A stretch of 41,299 nucleotides of DNA from Oscillospiraceae bacterium (GTDB taxonomy: Bacteria; Bacillota; Clostridia; Oscillospirales; Acutalibacteraceae), in NCBI GenBank assembly GCA_902780565.1, contig CACZGD010000005.1:1-41299 (forward strand). The letters are read 5' to 3'. The notes below the pieces were generated by a model that had not been told where the DNA came from, searched no databases, and saw only the letters and a program-made list of their open reading frames with translations. A program made the translations under genes and the position numbers. Positions 1 to 8,227 of the stretch are shown in pieces. Position 1 is the first letter of the stretch; the number at the start of each line of letters is the position of its first letter.

Positions 1-1
1 C

Positions 2-364
2 CTGGGGCGGATCTACACGCTGGTCCTGGTCTATTTCGGCTGGATCTTCTTCAAGTTCACGGACCTCCGATACGTCGGCGCGGTCTTCAAGGGCCTGTTT
101 ACCGCCAACGGCAATCCCTGGTCCACGTTTGAAAGCACCTCCTTCCTGTCGAAGTACCTGATCTTCTTCGGCATCGCGGTGCTGGCGTGCACGCCGCTGG
201 TGCGCGCGATCTCCCGCGCGCTCAAAAACAAGGCGCAGAACAACAACGCCGTCGGCGTGATCTGGGGCGTGCTGCACACCGCGCTGCCCGTGGCCCTGCT
301 GGGGCTTTCGGTGCTGGCGCTGGTCGGCAATTCCTATAACCCTTTCCTGTATTTCCAGTTTTAA
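2..364 (+). CDS. MBOAT family O-acyltransferase (AlgI/DltB type), C-terminal fragment
   Basis: The reading frame is open from the first bases of the window, so only the last 120 residues are present. They are hydrophobic, with about three membrane segments, and end in YNPFLYFQF, close to the YNPFIYFRF-type ending of AlgI-like membrane-bound O-acyltransferases of Firmicutes. Family members pass an acyl (usually acetyl) group across the membrane onto an extracellular polysaccharide. The gene downstream is a DHHW/AlgJ-like protein whose Shine-Dalgarno (AAGGAGG, 363-369) overlaps this stop codon. The two therefore form an operon and probably one O-acetylation machine. The catalytic histidine region lies outside the window. 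The family call rests on the C-terminus and the neighbour. Confidence 0.8.
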   Translation: MGRIYTLVLVYFGWIFFKFTDLRYVGAVFKGLFTANGNPWSTFESTSFLSKYLIFFGIAVLACTPLVRAISRALKNKAQNNNAVGVIWGVLHTALPVALLGLSVLALVGNSYNPFLYFQF

Positions 365-376
365 GGAGGCGCCACG

Positions 377-1987
377 ATGGACGAAAACCGTACCCCGAAT
401 TTCAATATTCCTGCGGATTTTGCCGCGCGTGTGAACGCCGCGGCGCATAAACAGGCTGAGCCCGCACTTGCCCAAAAAGCCGCTCCGGCAGCGAAGACCG
501 CACCGGCGGACCCCGCAAATAATGATGAAAATAATACTGATACTGATATAGAGCGCGAACCTGCGGAAAAAGCCGAACAGGCTGCGCCCGAAACGACCGC
601 GCCCGACGCCGGAAAAGGGATGAAGCAGATGCGCTTCTGGCAGATCGTCGGCGTCGTCGCCGCGGCGCTGGCGCTGGGCGTCATGAGCGTGATTTCGCTG
701 ATGATCCCGCTGCGTCCGACCGAAAGCGCGACGGAAAAGCGCAAGCTGACCGAGTTTCCGACCTTTTCGCTCGAAACGCTGAAATCCGGCGAATACTTTG
801 ATCTGATCTCCGCCTGGTATTCCGATACCGTGCCGATGCGCGATTCCCTGCTGCAGATGAACGCAAAGGTGCAGGGGCTGCTTGGGACGAACACGGTGCA
901 GGGCGGCTTCGGCGAGGGCGTGAAGGGTGAAGAGATCCCGGACGCGCCCGTGAAGCCCCAGATCGATCTGGACGACGTGACCCCCATCACGCCCGTCACC
1001 ACTCAGCCGGACGAAAGCGAGCCACCGACTGAGGAAACGCCCACCGAGCCCACGGAGCCGGACGTGCCCGTCCAGCCCGGCGCGATCATCCAGAAGCTGG
1101 ACAGCATTATGGTCTACGGCAACGCGGGCTATGAATACTATAACTTCGTGCAGAGCACGGCGGATCATTACGTCTACGGCGTCTGCCGGGCGGGCGCGCG
1201 TCTCAAGGGCGTTGCGAAGGTCTATGACATGATCATCCCCACGAGTATCGATATCACCATGCCCGATTCCGTGCGCGAACAGCTCAACGACTCCGTCTCC
1301 GACCAGCAGAAGGCGATCTCCTATATGGAAAGCTCCATGACCGAGGATGTTACGGTCGTGCCGATCTACGACGCGCTGCGGCTCCACCGCGACGAATACG
1401 TGTATTTCCGCACCGACCATCACTGGACCGGTCTCGGCGCGTATTACGCCTACGTCGAGTTCTGCAAGGCCAAGGGGATCACGCCCCTGCAGCTGGAGGA
1501 GTACGACAAGCAGTCCTTCCCCGGCTTCCTTGGGTCGTTCTATAACGATTCCGGCATGGACCCCGCCCTCGGAGAGACGCCGGACGTGGTGGATACCTAT
1601 ATGCCGAAGGTCAAGACCGATTTCGCGGTCACGGACCAGAACGGCAATACCGGCCACGGCGACGTGATCTTCGATGAGTCGAACGCCCCCGCTTCCTACA
1701 AATACGGTGCGTTCATCTGGGGCGATAATCCCTATTCCGTGATCGAAAATCAGGATATGGAAAGCGGCGAAAGCATCCTGCTGATCAAGGAGAGCTTCGG
1801 CAACGCCATCGCGCCGCTGCTGTGCGCCCATTATAAATACGTTTATATTATGGACTACCGCTATTACAGCGGTACCGTCGCGTCGCTTGTCGCCGAGAAG
1901 GGCATCGACGACGTGCTGTTCTGCAACAACGTCTCCATGACGCGCGGCGCCTCGCAGGTGCAGCTTCTTGTGGATCACGTCGGGTAA
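377..1987 (+). CDS. DHHW-motif protein (AlgJ/AlgX-like polysaccharide O-acetylation partner)
   Basis: This 536-residue protein has a polar, Ala/Glu-rich cytoplasmic N-terminus (about 1-84), one membrane span (about 86-110), a Pro/Glu/Thr-rich linker (about 200-235) and an extracytoplasmic SGNH/AlgX-like domain. The signature DHHW is residues 347-350, followed by TGLGAYYAY as in DHHW family proteins. A later segment, LLIKESFGNAIAPLL, resembles the Ser-containing motif of these acetyltransferase-like domains. The start is fixed by AAGGAGG seven bases upstream. With the MBOAT gene immediately upstream it probably acetylates an exported polysaccharide or cell-wall glycan: MBOAT would bring the acetyl group across and DHHW would transfer it. 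The acceptor glycan cannot be read from the sequence. Confidence 0.85.
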   Translation: MDENRTPNFNIPADFAARVNAAAHKQAEPALAQKAAPAAKTAPADPANNDENNTDTDIEREPAEKAEQAAPETTAPDAGKGMKQMRFWQIVGVVAAALALGVMSVISLMIPLRPTESATEKRKLTEFPTFSLETLKSGEYFDLISAWYSDTVPMRDSLLQMNAKVQGLLGTNTVQGGFGEGVKGEEIPDAPVKPQIDLDDVTPITPVTTQPDESEPPTEETPTEPTEPDVPVQPGAIIQKLDSIMVYGNAGYEYYNFVQSTADHYVYGVCRAGARLKGVAKVYDMIIPTSIDITMPDSVREQLNDSVSDQQKAISYMESSMTEDVTVVPIYDALRLHRDEYVYFRTDHHWTGLGAYYAYVEFCKAKGITPLQLEEYDKQSFPGFLGSFYNDSGMDPALGETPDVVDTYMPKVKTDFAVTDQNGNTGHGDVIFDESNAPASYKYGAFIWGDNPYSVIENQDMESGESILLIKESFGNAIAPLLCAHYKYVYIMDYRYYSGTVASLVAEKGIDDVLFCNNVSMTRGASQVQLLVDHVG

Positions 1988-1992
1988 GCGCA

Positions 1993-2025
1993 AAAAATGG
2001 CCCGCTGCGGCTTTGCCGCGGCGGG
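1993..2025 (-). terminator. Rho-independent terminator for the uracil-DNA glycosylase gene, possibly bidirectional
   Basis: An 11-bp stem (2001-2011 with 2015-2025, one G-U pair, loop TTT) is followed on the minus strand by CCATTTTTT. It lies 28 bases past the stop of the minus-strand gene. The plus side has only a weak T-tract, so termination of the DHHW operon here is less certain. Confidence 0.75.
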
Positions 2026-2053
2026 TCTGCCATATCTATCGGGTCTGTTCCTT

Positions 2054-2620
2054 TCATAATATTCCGCGCTCGCGCAGCCGGTCCTCCAGCGCGAGGAAAT
2101 CGTAAAGCGCAAGTCCCTTCTTCGCGGGGTCCCGCAGCAGGGCGGAGGGGTGAAACGTCCCCATGAAGTCGATGCCGCCCTTCTCGAAGAACTGCCCGTG
2201 CTGCCGGGTGACGCGGAAATCCGGGGAGATGAGGGTGGTGGCGGCAATGCGCCCCAGGCAGACGATCACGGCGGGGCGGATGATTTTGACCTGCTCGCGC
2301 AGCCACGGCAGGCAGACGGCGATCTCCTCCGGCGCGGGATCGCGGTTATAGGGCGGGCGGCACTTCAGGATGTTCGCAATATAGACGTTTTTGCCGCGAT
2401 CGAGCCCCACCGCGTTGAGGTACAGGTCCAACAGCTGCCCGCTGGGGCCGACGAACGGCTTGCCCTGCAGGTCCTCCTGCTCGCCCGGCGCTTCGCCCAC
2501 CAGCATCACCGCGGCGTTTCCGGCGCCTGTGCCGAACACAAGATGCCTGCGCGAATCTGACAATTTGCAGTGTTTACAGTCGCAAACGGCAGCCGCAAGC
2601 GCATCCAATCGTTCTGACAT
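2054..2620 (-). CDS. Family 4 (Fe-S) uracil-DNA glycosylase
   Basis: The 188-residue protein removes uracil from DNA at the start of base-excision repair. Motif A is GEAPGEQED (42-50), motif B is the HPSALLR segment (157-163), and the four cysteines typical of the [4Fe-4S] family 4 enzymes are present as C15-x2-C18 and C87-x15-C103. The length is normal for the family. The start is supported by a Shine-Dalgarno (AAGGAGGA read on the minus strand, 2626-2633). It appears monocistronic and converges on the DHHW gene, with a shared hairpin between them. A TACAAT -10-like box lies at 2640-2645 (minus), but no good -35 was found, so its promoter is not assigned. Confidence 0.93.
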   Translation of the reverse strand: MSERLDALAAAVCDCKHCKLSDSRRHLVFGTGAGNAAVMLVGEAPGEQEDLQGKPFVGPSGQLLDLYLNAVGLDRGKNVYIANILKCRPPYNRDPAPEEIAVCLPWLREQVKIIRPAVIVCLGRIAATTLISPDFRVTRQHGQFFEKGGIDFMGTFHPSALLRDPAKKGLALYDFLALEDRLRERGIL

Positions 2621-2818
2621 AAACGTCCTCCTTGTTTAAATTGTACAATTTTAACGAAAAAGCACGGATATCTTTTAAACTTCTACGAATTGAAAAATGA
2701 AAAGCAATATGATAGAATATCACTCACAAACAGACGGGGTTCTACCGATATCATACACGTTCACGCCCGTTTTGTCAAACGTTTCCTGCATTTGAAAGAA
2801 CTTTTTCATGGAAAACTA

Positions 2819-2847
2819 TTGACTTATGGGGCGGAATACGCTATAAT
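2819..2847 (+). promoter_or_regulatory. Near-consensus sigma-A promoter of the cohesin-like gene
   Basis: TTGACT (2819-2824), a 17-nt spacer and TATAAT (2842-2847) predict a transcript start near 2854 and an untranslated leader of about 80 nt. The surrounding 2621-2933 region is AT-rich and holds no convincing gene. Confidence 0.85.
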
Positions 2848-2933
2848 AACCTTTGTAATTGTTTGCGAATCAATTATTTCATATATTATCGCCGCATGGC
2901 GTAATATAAATATTTCAAAGGAAGGTCCTAAAA

Positions 2934-3728
2934 ATGAAACTTGCAAAAAAGGTTTTTGCAACCGTCATGGCCGTCGCTATGATTCTTGCACTGTCCGCCA
3001 TGGCTTTCGCCGCCGGTACTCCCACGGCTACTCTTGTGGCTGATCCGGTTGAAGATGGCATGATCGCTGTGCACATCTACTTCAAGGATGCTATCGGTCT
3101 GAAGAGCGTTGACACGCAGATCACCTATGATCCTGCCGTGCTTACGTATTCTTACAACGAAGATGGCGCTGACGCTGCGCAGGTCGGCAAGACCAAGGGC
3201 AACAGCTTCACCAGCGAGATCAACCCCGCCGATGGTTCCATCAAGTGGGCTGGTTATTTCAAGACTGAGCTGACTGACGCTGAGACCTTTGCGAAGGATT
3301 CCAAGAAGTCCTCCGATCCCGCGAACGTGAATGCGGAGAACTTTGACGCGCAGGTCCTCTACTTCGAAGTGAAGGATGCTACCGCGCCCTCCACCAAGAT
3401 CGAGCTTGCCGTCTCCACCGCCAGCGGTGTTGAGATCGCCGGTTCCTCTGTGGATGCTGTCATCGCCGGTCAGCCCCCCGTTGATGAGCCCTCTTCCGAG
3501 GAGCAGCCCTCTTCCGAGGAGCAGCCCTCTTCCGAGGAGCCCTCTTCCGAGGAGAAGACCTCTGAGGACACCGCTTCCTCCGAGACCGCTTCCGTCGAAG
3601 AGGCCTCCAAGACTCCCGGCAAGGATGTCGGCCCCAAGACTGACGCTTCCAACTGGATGATCGGCGCTGCCGCTGCTGTCGCTGTTCTCGCCGGTGCCGC
3701 GTTCGTGGTCTCCAAGAAGAGAAAATAA
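2934..3728 (+). CDS. Membrane-anchored cohesin-like surface protein
   Basis: The 264-residue protein has a signal peptide (1-26, cleavage after AFA), a cohesin-like beta-sandwich (about 29-182), a Pro/Ser/Glu repeat stalk (186-215), and a C-terminal membrane segment (about 240-258) ending in KKRK. Cohesin-type features are GLKSVDTQITYDPAVL near the N-terminus and DGSIKWAGYF with a later LYFEVKDA. Cohesins bind dockerins, and the next gene ends in a dockerin. No clear LPxTG is visible, although GPKTD precedes the membrane segment and could be a degenerate sorting signal. Shine-Dalgarno AAAGGAAGG (2917-2925) fixes the start. Codon choice (many GCT, GTT and CTT codons) differs from the GCC/CTG-rich neighbours and suggests strong expression. 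Alternatively it could be a related carbohydrate-binding sandwich domain. Confidence 0.75.
   Translation: MKLAKKVFATVMAVAMILALSAMAFAAGTPTATLVADPVEDGMIAVHIYFKDAIGLKSVDTQITYDPAVLTYSYNEDGADAAQVGKTKGNSFTSEINPADGSIKWAGYFKTELTDAETFAKDSKKSSDPANVNAENFDAQVLYFEVKDATAPSTKIELAVSTASGVEIAGSSVDAVIAGQPPVDEPSSEEQPSSEEQPSSEEPSSEEKTSEDTASSETASVEEASKTPGKDVGPKTDASNWMIGAAAAVAVLAGAAFVVSKKRK
3489..3554 (+). repeat. In-frame tandem repeat encoding PSSEEQ/PSSEE
   Basis: Four tandem copies occur: two of 18 bases (3489-3506, 3507-3524) encoding PSSEEQ and two of 15 bases (3525-3539, 3540-3554) encoding PSSEE. The copies are essentially identical at DNA level, so the stalk of the surface protein could vary in length by slippage. 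Confidence 0.9.
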
Positions 3729-3775
3729 TTAAAATCCAAAACGAATTCATTTTGCAGTTTTAATTAAGGGGTTAT

Positions 3776-3812
3776 GGCGTTATTCGCAAGAATAACGCCT
3801 TTACCTTTTTTT
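3776..3812 (+). terminator. Rho-independent terminator of the cohesin-like gene
   Basis: A perfect 10-bp stem GGCGTTATTC/GAATAACGCC (3776-3785, 3790-3799) with a GCAA tetraloop is followed by TTTACCTTTTTTT. Confidence 0.92.
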
Positions 3813-3837
3813 GGCTTTCTTTTTGTCCCTGCGCCTC

Positions 3838-3861
3838 GCTCCGGCTGACGGGGCTTTTTTT
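3838..3861 (+). terminator. Possible second, back-up terminator
   Basis: A short stem GCTCC (3838-3842)/GGGGC (3850-3854) is followed by seven T residues (3855-3861). It stands about 25 bases after a strong terminator and could catch read-through of the highly transcribed upstream gene. The stem is weak. Confidence 0.4.
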
Positions 3862-3948
3862 ATTGCTTCTGTGAAAAATCGACGGCGCTTGTCGGAAATG
3901 CACAAGGAACGCATACGATATTCGTGCAGGTTTTTCCGGGAAAAAGCC

Positions 3949-3977
3949 GTGACAAACCGCCGCGCGTTCTGTATAAT
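3949..3977 (+). promoter_or_regulatory. Promoter upstream of the InlB-repeat/dockerin gene
   Basis: GTGACA (3949-3954), a 17-nt spacer and TATAAT (3972-3977) predict a start near 3984. This gives a leader of about 300 nt before the ATG at 4282, with a short ORF at 4026. In 3862-4281 nothing else is convincing except a GCGCGA-A6-TCGCGC hairpin (4160-4177) and a TTGACA (4207-4212)/TACAAT (4227-4232) pair with a poor 14-nt spacing. Confidence 0.7.
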
Positions 3978-4025
3978 AAAAAGGGGTATCCTTTATCCAC
4001 GTTAACAGAAAGGACGGATCCGATC

Positions 4026-4097
4026 ATGAAAAACGAAGTCCAAACCGCTTCCAGACGTCCCATTCAGCGCGCTGCGCTGATTGCGGCGCTGCCGTGA
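4026..4097 (+). CDS. Possible 23-residue leader peptide or gene remnant
   Basis: An ATG at 4026 follows AGAAAGGA (about 4006-4013) and opens a 23-codon frame, beginning MKNEVQTASRR and ending AALIAALP, before TGA. It sits 50 bases downstream of the promoter at 3949-3977 and 184 bases upstream of the large dockerin-protein gene. The basic N-terminus followed by a hydrophobic run resembles the beginning of a secreted protein that has lost the rest of its gene. A small regulatory leader peptide is the other reading. I recognise no homologue. Confidence 0.3.
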   Translation: MKNEVQTASRRPIQRAALIAALP

Positions 4098-4281
4098 TCC
4101 ATGTGCGCGCTCACTGCGCCAGCCCGACTGTAAGAGGTGTGGGTAATTTGAATGAAATCGCGCGAAAAAAATCGCGCACAAACCGGGCAAATAGACCAAA
4201 ACGCGATTGACATCATATTTTATTTTTACAATAGAAAAGGATAATTCATTCTGCACTATGAAATAGGAAGGAAGGATCATT

Positions 4282-7200
4282 ATGAAGACCTCGAAACAAT
4301 CCCTGCTTCTGCGCCTGCTGCTCGTGGTCGGGCTCGCGGCGCTGATGCTGATCCTGTTCACGGCCGTCGCTTCGGCGGCAACGGACATCGAGGCGGGGAG
4401 TTATTGGCTTTACAATTTGGACAGGCCCTATGAAAACACGGTCTACGAGCCGTTGAAAGAGCCCAAACCGTACCTGTATAACGGCAAAATCGAGATCACC
4501 GCCGCGAATCTGTATGTGTATAACGCGAACGGCACCCACGCGACCTACGCCAGCGGCGATTACACGCCGACGCTGAAGGACAACGTCTACGGCGTCAAGG
4601 TGGCGGTCGTCGGGCGCCCGGCGGACGGCTATCAGTGGCCGGACGGCGACCCGTCGAAAATCAAGCTGGTATGGAACGGCACGACTTATACGGGGGGCGG
4701 AAATGTGGTCGCCGTGGGTGAAAAAAGGGGAACCACGCAGTATGCGACTTTCCTCTTTGACGCATGGGTCCGCGGTAACGTCGACACCATCGATCTCAGC
4801 GTCCCCGTTCCCGCGGCGGGCAACATCCCGGACAATACGCTCACCTTCAACGCCGCCGACGACCACGGGTATTCGGTCCAGTACGTCACATGGAAGGTCA
4901 ACAACGGCAGCTGGGGCGACGGCCCCGCCGTCTGGCAGGGCGGCGACAAGGTCTGGGTCGCCGTCAAGCTCAACAAACACAGCGGCTGTACGTTCGAAGA
5001 CGATCTCAAGGTCCGACTGAACGGAACGCAGCTGTCGGCGGGAACCGAAGGAGATGCTTATTATTCCAAGTCTTCCACCTATTACATCCTGTACTATGCG
5101 TTCAACCTCGCGGACTCGCTTTCAACTGAGCTGGATTTTACAGCCGGGCCCGTCACGGTTACGAACCCGGATTATAAATTCGGGCTTGCGGAGCGGTATC
5201 TCAATACGCTGCTGACGCTCGCGAACATGCCCGTACCGGCGACCTATGAGGATGCGAATCATGAACTGGATCTGAACAACGACGGCAAGATCGACCTTAC
5301 GCTCGCCTACAAGCCACGCATCCTGTCCGGCTCCAACATCCGCAAATCCTCGATCGTGATCACGCAAGGCCCCGGGCTCTATCTCGCGTTTGGCAAAAAG
5401 ACCGAAAAGGATTATTCTCTGACGATGAGTCAGCAGGCGGAGCTTGCCGGGAACAGCAAGGTCTTTTGGCAGAAGCTCAATATGACGATCTCCCGCCCCA
5501 AGGTCACCATTGACCCCAACGGCGGCGCGTTCAAAAACGGCTCCACGTCGCCCGCCGTCTTTACGGTCAATGCAAGCAATTATATTACGACTTCAGCCGC
5601 CGCAGAGTACTTTGATACGAGCGACTCCGAGAAGTACGGCATGAAGCGCGACGGGTATTACGTCGTCGGCCTTGCCAAGACAAAGGACGCGACCTCTTCC
5701 TCCAATAAGCCGGACAGCAGCTTCTTCAGTTCGACGACGTTTACCGAGGACACGACGTTTTACGTCGTTTGGAAGGCGTACGCGAAGCTGACGGTCGACC
5801 CGAACGGCGGCGTTTTCGGAGACGGCACCACCGTCCCCTTTACCGTAACGCTCGGCAAAGACGGCAGGGTGGCAAAGAGTGCCTATCTGACGCAGCAGCT
5901 TTATAACGGCAACGGCCCGACGCGAGAGGGGTACCATCTGCTCGGCTTCAATACGCTGAAGAACGCATCCACCGCAACGTCTCTTGATACCCTGACGAGT
6001 CGGACGTTCAGTTCGGATACGACCATCTATCTGATCTGGCACAAAAAGCATTTTCTGACGATCGACCCGAACGGCGGCGTGTTCCCGGACGGCTCGACAA
6101 CGCCCGTGACCCTTGCGCTGGATAAAAATGACCGGGTTTCCAATGCCGACGTCATGGAATACTGCCTGGCAAACACCCCCGTTTTCCGCGACGGCTACAG
6201 GCTTTCCGGCTTTTCGGAGGTCAAAGACGGCGAATTCAAGTATAACTCCACGGGCCTTCGCAATACCCCGTTTTCGGAGGACAAGACGGTTTACGCCCTC
6301 TGGACAAAGACTGTCACCCTGACGCTGGACCCGAACGGCGGCCGCATGCAGATGGAGATGAGTCCTGCCCTTACGGACAAGCCGTACTCATTTAAGATCG
6401 AAGTCGGAAGAAACCCGGACCTCAGCGCGATGATTCACTATGGGGCTTTCATCCGCGACGGCTTTGAGATTACCGGCTTCGCCACAGACGCCGGCGGCGT
6501 CAACAAGATCAATCTCGAAACCTGGACCGTTCCGGATCAGGACACGACCCTTTACGCCGTCTGGTCGGCGTCGAATACGCTCAAAATCACCCTGCAGCCG
6601 TATGTCATCAAATATGCTCCCGACGGGTTCGGTCTTCTTTACGGAATGGACGCGACCTTCTGCTGCGTCGCCGCCGGACAGGACGTCCGCTACCAGTGGC
6701 AGAGCGCCGAGGCGGGCAGCCACGATGAGACAAAATTCACGGGGCTGACCTGGAAGGACCTTGCCGGCGAGACCGATTATATGCTGACGGTCACAGCGTC
6801 CATTGAGGACCATAACGGCCGCGTCTACCGCTGTATCGTCAAGGACAAGGACGGCACGACGCTCGAAAGCAAGATCGTCTTTGCCGAGCCGACGACCCTC
6901 CGCCGGAACCCCGAGGACTTTGTCGGCGAGGTCGGCGAGACCGCCGTCTTCCGGGCGGAGCTGTCATCCCCCGCGCCGACGTACTACTGGCACGCAAAAA
7001 AGTCCGGCATGGAGCTGTCGCTTGCCTCCATCCCGGGCCTGACCGGACAGGATACCAAAGAACTGCGCTTCCCGATCACAAGCGATCTGAATGAAGTGGA
7101 ATTCTACTGCGTTGTGACGGACGGAAAACTCGGTATCAACGAATCTACGGAGTCGGGGAAACTGTTCGTAAAGCCGTCGATCAAAAACGTCGCCGTCACG

Positions 7201-8145
7201 GTCCCGACGCCCTCCGTCGGCACAAAGCCCTCCGACATCCCGATCACGGTCTCCGATGGGGTTGTTGTAGAGGAGGCGCACTGGTTCCGCGTGTATGATC
7301 CCGATGAAATCGATGCCCTCCGGGAATACGGGCTTGCAAAGCTGTTCAATGAAGGGGAACCGTGGCGGTATCACTGCTATGATATGACAGGCAAGGATGC
7401 GCCGCTGGTAGCCGGGACCTACATTGTCAGTGTTTACTTCCTCAAGGACGTCGGCGGCATGGATCCGTTTATTGCCATGTTGACCGGCGCGTATGACGCC
7501 TTCAATCCCGCCTCCCTCACCGTCACCGTCAACGGGGTCAAATGCAGGCGTGATTATGAAATGGCTGCTTCGAGAGCCAATGCGGCAGCCTATGCCGTCG
7601 TGACCGTTTACCCGCCGCACGCCCACAAGACCGAAAAGATCAATGAGGTCGCCGCCACCTGCGTCAAGCCCGGTACAAAGTCTTATTATCGCTGCACGGT
7701 CTGCGGCAAACTCTTCTCCGACGACGCCGCCACCAAGGAGATCACGGCGCCGGAAGCCGTACCCGCCACCGGCAACCACAGATGGGATTTGGGCGAGATC
7801 ACAAAGCAGCCCACGACCGAAACGCCGGGGCTGAAGACCTTCACCTGCCTGGACTGCGGCGCGACGAAGACCGAGAACATCCCGGTCCTCCCGCCTGTGG
7901 ATCCGCCGGACCCGCCGGAGCCGGAGATCCTGCTCGGCGACGTGGATAACGACGGCGTCATCTCGGCGTCCGACGCCAGACTTGCCCTGCGCGCGGCGGT
8001 CGGGCTGGAGCTGTATGCGGCGGATTCCCGCGCGTTCAAGGCCGCGGACGTGAACCTCGACACGGTGATCACCTCCGCAGACGCAAGACTTATCCTGCGT
8101 AAGGCCGTCGGCTTCAACGACGCGGAGTTCGGTCTCAAAAGCTGA
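4282..8145 (+). CDS. Large secreted protein with InlB-type repeats, Ig-like domains and a C-terminal dockerin
   Basis: This 1287-residue protein starts with a signal peptide (about 1-33, ending ASA). A region of about 370 residues that I do not recognise follows. Then come four Listeria-Bacteroides (InlB B-type) repeats starting near 407, 502, 591 and 679, each with a DPNGG start and a VW/LW end. Two Ig-like stretches (about 765-955) and cysteine-pair repeats (CTVCG near 1138, CLDCG near 1190) follow. A Pro-rich linker (VDPPDPPEPE) leads to a type I-like dockerin (about 1217-1280) with two Ca2+ loops, DVDNDGVISASD and DVNLDTVITSAD. Shine-Dalgarno AGGAAGGAAGG (4265-4275) fixes the start. It is probably displayed by binding a cohesin such as the one encoded just upstream. 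It shows no catalytic domain, so adhesion or glycan contact is the likely role (inference). Confidence 0.88.
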   Translation: MKTSKQSLLLRLLLVVGLAALMLILFTAVASAATDIEAGSYWLYNLDRPYENTVYEPLKEPKPYLYNGKIEITAANLYVYNANGTHATYASGDYTPTLKDNVYGVKVAVVGRPADGYQWPDGDPSKIKLVWNGTTYTGGGNVVAVGEKRGTTQYATFLFDAWVRGNVDTIDLSVPVPAAGNIPDNTLTFNAADDHGYSVQYVTWKVNNGSWGDGPAVWQGGDKVWVAVKLNKHSGCTFEDDLKVRLNGTQLSAGTEGDAYYSKSSTYYILYYAFNLADSLSTELDFTAGPVTVTNPDYKFGLAERYLNTLLTLANMPVPATYEDANHELDLNNDGKIDLTLAYKPRILSGSNIRKSSIVITQGPGLYLAFGKKTEKDYSLTMSQQAELAGNSKVFWQKLNMTISRPKVTIDPNGGAFKNGSTSPAVFTVNASNYITTSAAAEYFDTSDSEKYGMKRDGYYVVGLAKTKDATSSSNKPDSSFFSSTTFTEDTTFYVVWKAYAKLTVDPNGGVFGDGTTVPFTVTLGKDGRVAKSAYLTQQLYNGNGPTREGYHLLGFNTLKNASTATSLDTLTSRTFSSDTTIYLIWHKKHFLTIDPNGGVFPDGSTTPVTLALDKNDRVSNADVMEYCLANTPVFRDGYRLSGFSEVKDGEFKYNSTGLRNTPFSEDKTVYALWTKTVTLTLDPNGGRMQMEMSPALTDKPYSFKIEVGRNPDLSAMIHYGAFIRDGFEITGFATDAGGVNKINLETWTVPDQDTTLYAVWSASNTLKITLQPYVIKYAPDGFGLLYGMDATFCCVAAGQDVRYQWQSAEAGSHDETKFTGLTWKDLAGETDYMLTVTASIEDHNGRVYRCIVKDKDGTTLESKIVFAEPTTLRRNPEDFVGEVGETAVFRAELSSPAPTYYWHAKKSGMELSLASIPGLTGQDTKELRFPITSDLNEVEFYCVVTDGKLGINESTESGKLFVKPSIKNVAVTVPTPSVGTKPSDIPITVSDGVVVEEAHWFRVYDPDEIDALREYGLAKLFNEGEPWRYHCYDMTGKDAPLVAGTYIVSVYFLKDVGGMDPFIAMLTGAYDAFNPASLTVTVNGVKCRRDYEMAASRANAAAYAVVTVYPPHAHKTEKINEVAATCVKPGTKSYYRCTVCGKLFSDDAATKEITAPEAVPATGNHRWDLGEITKQPTTETPGLKTFTCLDCGATKTENIPVLPPVDPPDPPEPEILLGDVDNDGVISASDARLALRAAVGLELYAADSRAFKAADVNLDTVITSADARLILRKAVGFNDAEFGLKS

Positions 8146-8171
8146 GTCCCCGGTCCCCATAGCATAAAATG

Positions 8172-8209
8172 AGCCGGAAGAGGCGAGCCCTCTTCCGGCT
8201 TCTTTCTGC
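8172..8209. terminator. Bidirectional Rho-independent terminator
   Basis: A perfect 12-bp stem (8172-8183 with 8189-8200) has a 5-nt loop. T-rich tracts follow on both strands (TCTTTCT on plus, CATTTTAT on minus). It separates the dockerin-protein gene from the convergent amylase gene. Confidence 0.9.
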
Positions 8210-8227
8210 ATATCGGAAGCGTCCGTT

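Noticed and set aside
2690..3043. A 117-codon frame overlapping the cohesin-gene promoter
   Set aside because: It covers the promoter and the start of the cohesin-like gene in another frame and has no Shine-Dalgarno or family match.
4207..4232. TTGACA/TACAAT as the main promoter of the dockerin-protein gene
   Set aside because: Spacing of 14 nt is too short for good sigma-A activity; the pair at 3949-3977 has ideal spacing. It may still contribute weakly.
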